Source of the DNA: Gammaproteobacteria bacterium
Lineage (GTDB): Bacteria; Pseudomonadota; Gammaproteobacteria; SZUA-152
Length of the DNA: 8,471 bases
Reading direction: 5' to 3'
Assembly: GCA_030613605.1 (NCBI GenBank)
Contig: JAUWLO010000086.1
Span: 1 to 8,471 of the forward strand
Shown here: in pieces, positions 5,780-8,471 of the stretch
Layout: every line of letters begins with the position of its first letter
Position numbering within the stretch: the stretch's first letter is position 1
Notes under the pieces: generated by a model
Database searches by the model: none
Told to the model about the DNA's origin: nothing
What the model saw: only the letters and a program-made list of their open reading frames with translations
Translations under genes and position numbers: made by a program

Positions 5780-7390
5780 TCAGGCCTTTTGTGCAAAATA
5801 ACGCTGCAAGTAGTCCTCAAAGGCCTCATTTTCTCCTGCTTCCAGTTCTTCCTTACGCTTCCATGACTCGCGGGAGAACTCGACAAACTCACGTTTGGTC
5901 TCAGCCGGTAATGCACAATCTGTAAAATACTTCTGATGTTGCCGGGACATGCGCAACGCAAAATGGAAAAATCCTTCGCCAGCCTCCCTCATTTCTGACA
6001 GCATGCGGGCGGATGGTGTTTTATCCGGGTCCTGAACCTTGTCCATTTGCGAACGTAATGAATCACTGTATGAAGACTGACCCGTACCTGCATCCAAAAA
6101 TTCACTCACTCCTTCCATCGCTGAAAGTATTTCAGTCGCCCAATTTTTTAATAATATTTTTTTGCCATTTCGGTACAAATGAAGATGGGGGTCACGGCCA
6201 CGATGTGCAGTTGCCAACTCATTTTTATCAATATGGATTCGTTCCTGAGCAGTAATCACAGGGCTTTCGTGTAATTGACAAAACACCAGAAATGCTTCTA
6301 AAAAATATAACTGTTCTTCATTTATACCAAGAGGGTCAAAGGCATTTACATCCAGGGATCGCAATTCAACATATCGAACTCCACGCCTCTTTAAAGCATG
6401 AGTCGGTTTTTCAAAAGATCCTGCTAACTGTTTGGGTCGGATGGTACTGTAGTATTCGTTTTCTATTTGCAAAATATTGGCATTTAACTGTTCGTATTCT
6501 CCATTAACAACCACTCCGATCTTCTTGTAAACGTCATAGGGAGTATTAATCGCACAGGTTAAGCTGTCCACATAAGCATCTACGTTGTCATAATTGGCCT
6601 TGATTCCGCTGTTTGCTTCCTGGTTATTTTGATAGCCAATGTCTCCCATACGCAAAGACGTTGCGAAGGGCTCATAATAGGTATTTTCATTAAAGGATTT
6701 TAATGAGCTTTGTTCGCCACCTATAAATGATTTACAAACAGCTGGCGAAGCACCAAACAGGTACGGAACAAGCCATCCAAAACGTTGCAGATTACGAATC
6801 AGCCCAAAGTAGGAATCAGAAATAAACGTCTGCAATTCGTCAGTGTTTTGTTCAATGCCCTGGAAAATGGGCCAAAAACTTTCAGGAAAGGAATAGTTAT
6901 AGTGTACGCCTGATATGACCTGCATTACCCGTCCATAGCGATGACCTAAACCACGCCGGTATATGGTCTTCATCATTCCGGCGTTTGAATTTCCATAATT
7001 TGCTATTGGTATACTGGTTTCACCAGCAACCACACACGGCATACTGGTCGCCCATAACAATTCATCCTCCAGCTCACCGTATACAAATCGTTGTGTGTTT
7101 CGCAAAAAGTCTAAAGCTTCATTTATATTCTCTGTGGGTGGAGTGATGAACTCGGCCATCGCTTCCGAATAGTCAGTAGTGATGTAAGGGTGGGTAAGGG
7201 GCGAGCCCAGATTATAGGGGTGCGAAACCTGGCTCAACGAGCCATCCAGGCTTACGCGCAGGCTTTCCTTTTCCAGGCCAACCTGACTGGATGCCAAAAG
7301 GGCATCTTGCTTGCTATTAATAAGCTTCGCCAGGCGTTGTTCAGCAGTGTGGTACAAATTATCTTCCTTCAAAAATATACTGGTTGCCAT
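5780..7390 (-). CDS. gshA: Glutamate-cysteine ligase GshA (E. coli type)
   Basis: GshA joins glutamate and cysteine using ATP to give gamma-glutamylcysteine, the committed step to glutathione, in the cytosol. From the ATG at 7390 it has 536 residues, against 518 in E. coli. The alignment with the proteobacterial class 1 family runs the whole length: GLEKESLRV (38-46), ITTDYSEAMAEFITP (70-84), TSMPC (115-119), YGNSNAG (132-138), SGVHYNYSFP (160-169), YLFGASPA (210-217), FATSLRMGDIGY (242-253), LQIENEYYSTIRPK (307-320) and YVELRSLDVNAFDPLG (340-355). The C-terminal fifth is helical and charged, like E. coli. The frame extends to a TTG at 7423, but residues from the ATG fit better; neither has a clear Shine-Dalgarno. 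The exported thioredoxin-like gene follows 129 bases later. Gamma-glutamylcysteine is also a possible donor for the nearby EgtB. Confidence 0.97.
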   Translation of the reverse strand: MATSIFLKEDNLYHTAEQRLAKLINSKQDALLASSQVGLEKESLRVSLDGSLSQVSHPYNLGSPLTHPYITTDYSEAMAEFITPPTENINEALDFLRNTQRFVYGELEDELLWATSMPCVVAGETSIPIANYGNSNAGMMKTIYRRGLGHRYGRVMQVISGVHYNYSFPESFWPIFQGIEQNTDELQTFISDSYFGLIRNLQRFGWLVPYLFGASPAVCKSFIGGEQSSLKSFNENTYYEPFATSLRMGDIGYQNNQEANSGIKANYDNVDAYVDSLTCAINTPYDVYKKIGVVVNGEYEQLNANILQIENEYYSTIRPKQLAGSFEKPTHALKRRGVRYVELRSLDVNAFDPLGINEEQLYFLEAFLVFCQLHESPVITAQERIHIDKNELATAHRGRDPHLHLYRNGKKILLKNWATEILSAMEGVSEFLDAGTGQSSYSDSLRSQMDKVQDPDKTPSARMLSEMREAGEGFFHFALRMSRQHQKYFTDCALPAETKREFVEFSRESWKRKEELEAGENEAFEDYLQRYFAQKA

Positions 7391-7439
7391 TTTACGCAGC
7401 ACACAAAAGAACAACTCACACAATTAGCTTAAGTTAGGT

Positions 7440-7465
7440 ATTGGCTGCAAAAGCCAGGAGCCAAT
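7440..7465. promoter_or_regulatory. Inverted repeat upstream of gshA
   Basis: ATTGGCT (7440-7446) and AGCCAAT (7459-7465) are a perfect seven-base inverted repeat with a 12-base centre; an inner AGCCA (7452-7456) gives an alternative shorter hairpin with the same left arm. It ends 50 bases upstream of the gshA ATG, so it could be an operator or a leader hairpin for gshA. I see no convincing -35/-10 pair for gshA in 7391-7600, so its promoter is not placed. Confidence 0.3.
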
Positions 7466-7559
7466 GTTAATACACAATACGCTGTTACTTTTAATTTTGG
7501 GGGTTTTCTATCAGGAAAAACGAGATAAATCCATGTGCCGAGCAAGGCAATTACAGACA

Positions 7560-7587
7560 ACCACCAACTAACTCAGCAGTTGGCGGT
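7560..7587 (-). terminator. Hairpin after the small cysteine-rich gene, possible terminator
   Basis: Read on the minus strand, ACCGCCAACT pairs with AGTTGGTGGT over ten positions around an eight-base loop, starting about 32 bases past the TAA. The one imperfect pair is G-U in the minus-strand RNA but an A-C mismatch in the plus-strand RNA, so the fold favours the minus transcript. It is followed by TGTCTGTAATT, which is only loosely U-rich. It would shield gshA from read-through of the small gene. Confidence 0.4.
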
Positions 7588-7619
7588 AGACTCCACAATC
7601 ATTTTAGGGGAAACCTGAT

Positions 7620-7898
7620 TTAGCAGCTACAGTACCTGTCACAGCCAAGCGCGGTTATTTGATCCCTTTTTACCTTAAATTGATCACCTTCAGATATACC
7701 ATCTTTATTATCGCCAGATAGCAGGGCCGGGTGTGCGATACAATCGTATTCTGTGGTACCCATTGATGTTAATTCAACCCAGCAGCAGGATCCGTTGGAT
7801 CCCATTTTTTGTACAAAACAGCCGGGGCCTAAATCATCCAGTCTTTGTGGTGTAGGCTGAACAAATCCATCTGCAACAGCGCTTGCGCATATTCCCAT
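7620..7898 (-). CDS. Small cysteine-rich protein of unknown function
   Basis: I do not recognise this 92-residue protein. Support for it being real: the ATG at 7898 has a good ribosome binding site (AAGAGG, seven bases upstream on the minus strand), a stop seven codons upstream closes the frame, no other gene fits this stretch, and a hairpin lies after the stop. It has eight cysteines (4, 27, 38, 39, 53, 86, 90, 92), including an adjacent pair in GSCCWVE and a C-terminal cluster GCDRYCSC that ends on Cys. The middle is acidic (SGDNKDGISEGDQ, about 61-73). There is no signal peptide or membrane segment, although the N-terminus (GICASAVADG) is mildly hydrophobic. It could be a metal-binding or disulfide-rich protein; a modified-peptide precursor is a weaker possibility, since no modification enzyme is visible nearby. 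Confidence 0.55.
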   Translation of the reverse strand: MGICASAVADGFVQPTPQRLDDLGPGCFVQKMGSNGSCCWVELTSMGTTEYDCIAHPALLSGDNKDGISEGDQFKVKRDQITALGCDRYCSC

Positions 7899-8162
7899 GA
7901 CATTGCCTCTTTCTCTTTAATTCACTACCGTTTTTATTGTTTTATCAGCCTCTCAACCTTCACCCATATTTCAGGTATGGTTACAGCCAGGCCAGGCCAT
8001 AACAATCATCTAATATACATGTTTAACTTTAGCAGAAATTCCAACATTTTGCGGCAATAATTTTACAAAATAACCATATTTATATCAATATTAATATATA
8101 ACCAATTCAATGACTTATCTTGTATAATCGTCACAGCATCATGTCACCCTACATTTGAATTT
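7899..8162. other. AT-rich divergent intergenic region
   Basis: This 264-base spacer separates the cysteine-rich gene (leftward) from the formyltransferase-like gene (rightward), so it should hold both promoters. It contains a GCCAG-GCCAG-GCCAT short tandem run (7986-8000), a very AT-rich stretch (about 8056-8101) with TTATAT (8080-8085) facing ATATAA (8096-8101) and an inner palindrome ATATTAATAT (8088-8097). No coding frame, tRNA or known RNA is recognised. Confidence 0.5.
8123..8128 (+). promoter_or_regulatory. Candidate -10 element for the formyltransferase-like gene
   Basis: TATAAT at 8123-8128 is a perfect -10 consensus, preceded by TG without the spacer base of a classic extended -10. 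No good -35 box sits 16-18 bases upstream, but the very AT-rich DNA before it could act as an UP-type element. Transcription would start near 8135, about 28 bases before the ATG at 8163. In AT-rich DNA such a match can arise by chance. Confidence 0.35.
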
Positions 8163-8471
8163 ATGTCTATTGTCAGATCATCCAAAAATATCTTTTTTTT
8201 CGGCAATCAGGGGGCCTTTTCAGCCTCTGTTTTTAGCCAGATACTCCAACAGGGGATATCAATCTCCAGGGTATTCTGTGCAAGTATCGCCCCCGCATCT
8301 GTTCCGGAAAATGCATTATCGGTAATAAATCCAAATAATGGTATCTCGCTCGACACACTGGCGCGTGACCATGGCATACCTATTCATTACATACCAAATC
8401 AATCGGCACTCAACTCAATTATCTCGGATGAAGCTAAACACCCTGATTATATTCTCGTTGCCTGTTTCCCG
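8163..8471 (+). CDS. Formyltransferase-family protein, N-terminal part (3' end outside window)
   Basis: The first 103 codons of a gene run off the window. The N-terminus has the Rossmann-like start of the formyl-transferase N domain: strand NIFFFGNQGAFSASVFSQIL (about 9-28), then LARDHGIPIHYIPN (about 71-84) and PDYILVACFP at the edge (94-103). This matches the layout of methionyl-tRNA formyltransferase (Fmt) and relatives that use 10-formyltetrahydrofolate. The catalytic region with the Asn-His-Asp residues and the H-x-S-L-L-P loop lies beyond the window, so activity cannot be judged. The L-V-A-C-F-P form is more like Fmt-related proteins than canonical Fmt, whose counterpart reads closer to V-V-A-Y-G, so I give no gene symbol. 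The ATG is the first start in the frame, which closes upstream at a TAA (8058-8060); no Shine-Dalgarno is visible. Confidence 0.78.
   Translation, partial: MSIVRSSKNIFFFGNQGAFSASVFSQILQQGISISRVFCASIAPASVPENALSVINPNNGISLDTLARDHGIPIHYIPNQSALNSIISDEAKHPDYILVACFP

Noticed and set aside
6013..6507. Plus-strand frames of 70-80 codons opposite gshA
   Set aside because: They lie antisense to conserved GshA coding sequence and show no recognisable motifs.
5780..7390. GshA as EgtA, the gamma-glutamylcysteine ligase dedicated to ergothioneine
   Set aside because: The sequence follows the E. coli GshA family along its whole length, not the actinobacterial EgtA/GCS2 type, and it is transcribed away from egtBD.
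7391..7423. TTG start at 7423 extending GshA by 11 residues
   Set aside because: The extra residues are Cys- and Phe-rich, lack a Shine-Dalgarno, and do not resemble GshA N-termini; the ATG at 7390 fits family length better.
7986..8000. GCCAG/GCCAT run as a repeat array
   Set aside because: Only three five-base units, one of them variant; too short to separate from chance.
8056..8101. AT-rich palindromic stretch as an origin or attachment site
   Set aside because: No DnaA-box cluster, iteron, integrase or tRNA end is present; it is better read as promoter-associated AT-rich DNA.

Overview
This window reads as chromosomal DNA from a gammaproteobacterium, probably a marine or otherwise environmental one. 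The left edge carries the conserved gammaproteobacterial order lgt-thyA-folA. The minus strand carries a GshA that follows the E. coli-type (class 1) glutamate-cysteine ligase along its length. I cannot name the genus from the sequence. I recognised no IS element, phage gene, tRNA, rRNA or CRISPR array.

Layout, left to right. (1) Positions 1-1962, plus strand: a tightly packed housekeeping block made of the 3' part of lgt (lipoprotein diacylglyceryl transferase), thyA (thymidylate synthase) and folA (dihydrofolate reductase). lgt and thyA overlap by one base, and thyA and folA abut with no gap. (2) Positions 1963-2061: a gap holding a short imperfect tandem repeat and a good sigma70-like promoter. 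(3) Positions 2062-5006, plus strand: an apparent operon of egtB (iron-dependent sulfoxide synthase), egtD (histidine trimethyltransferase) and a PNPOx-fold flavin-binding-type protein. EgtB and EgtD are the two defining enzymes of ergothioneine synthesis. (4) Positions 5081-7390, minus strand: gshA followed by an exported TlpA/thioredoxin-like protein, convergent with the egt operon. (5) Positions 7620-7898, minus strand: a small cysteine-rich orphan gene. (6) From 8163, plus strand: the start of a formyltransferase-family gene that runs off the window, divergent from the orphan gene across an AT-rich spacer.

How the genes fit together. ThyA converts methylene-tetrahydrofolate to dihydrofolate and FolA regenerates tetrahydrofolate, so their coupling makes metabolic sense. 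From egtB to gshA the theme is low-molecular-weight thiols: EgtD makes hercynine, EgtB adds a sulfur donor to it, and GshA makes gamma-glutamylcysteine, which is the first step to glutathione and also the sulfur donor for one class of EgtB. No EgtA, EgtC or EgtE homologue lies in the window, so the donor and the C-S lyase step remain open. The most interesting leads are the PNPOx-like third gene of the egt operon, the side-by-side placement of ergothioneine and glutathione genes, and the unrecognised 92-residue protein with eight cysteines. I did not find a clearly new system; most of the window is well-known families.
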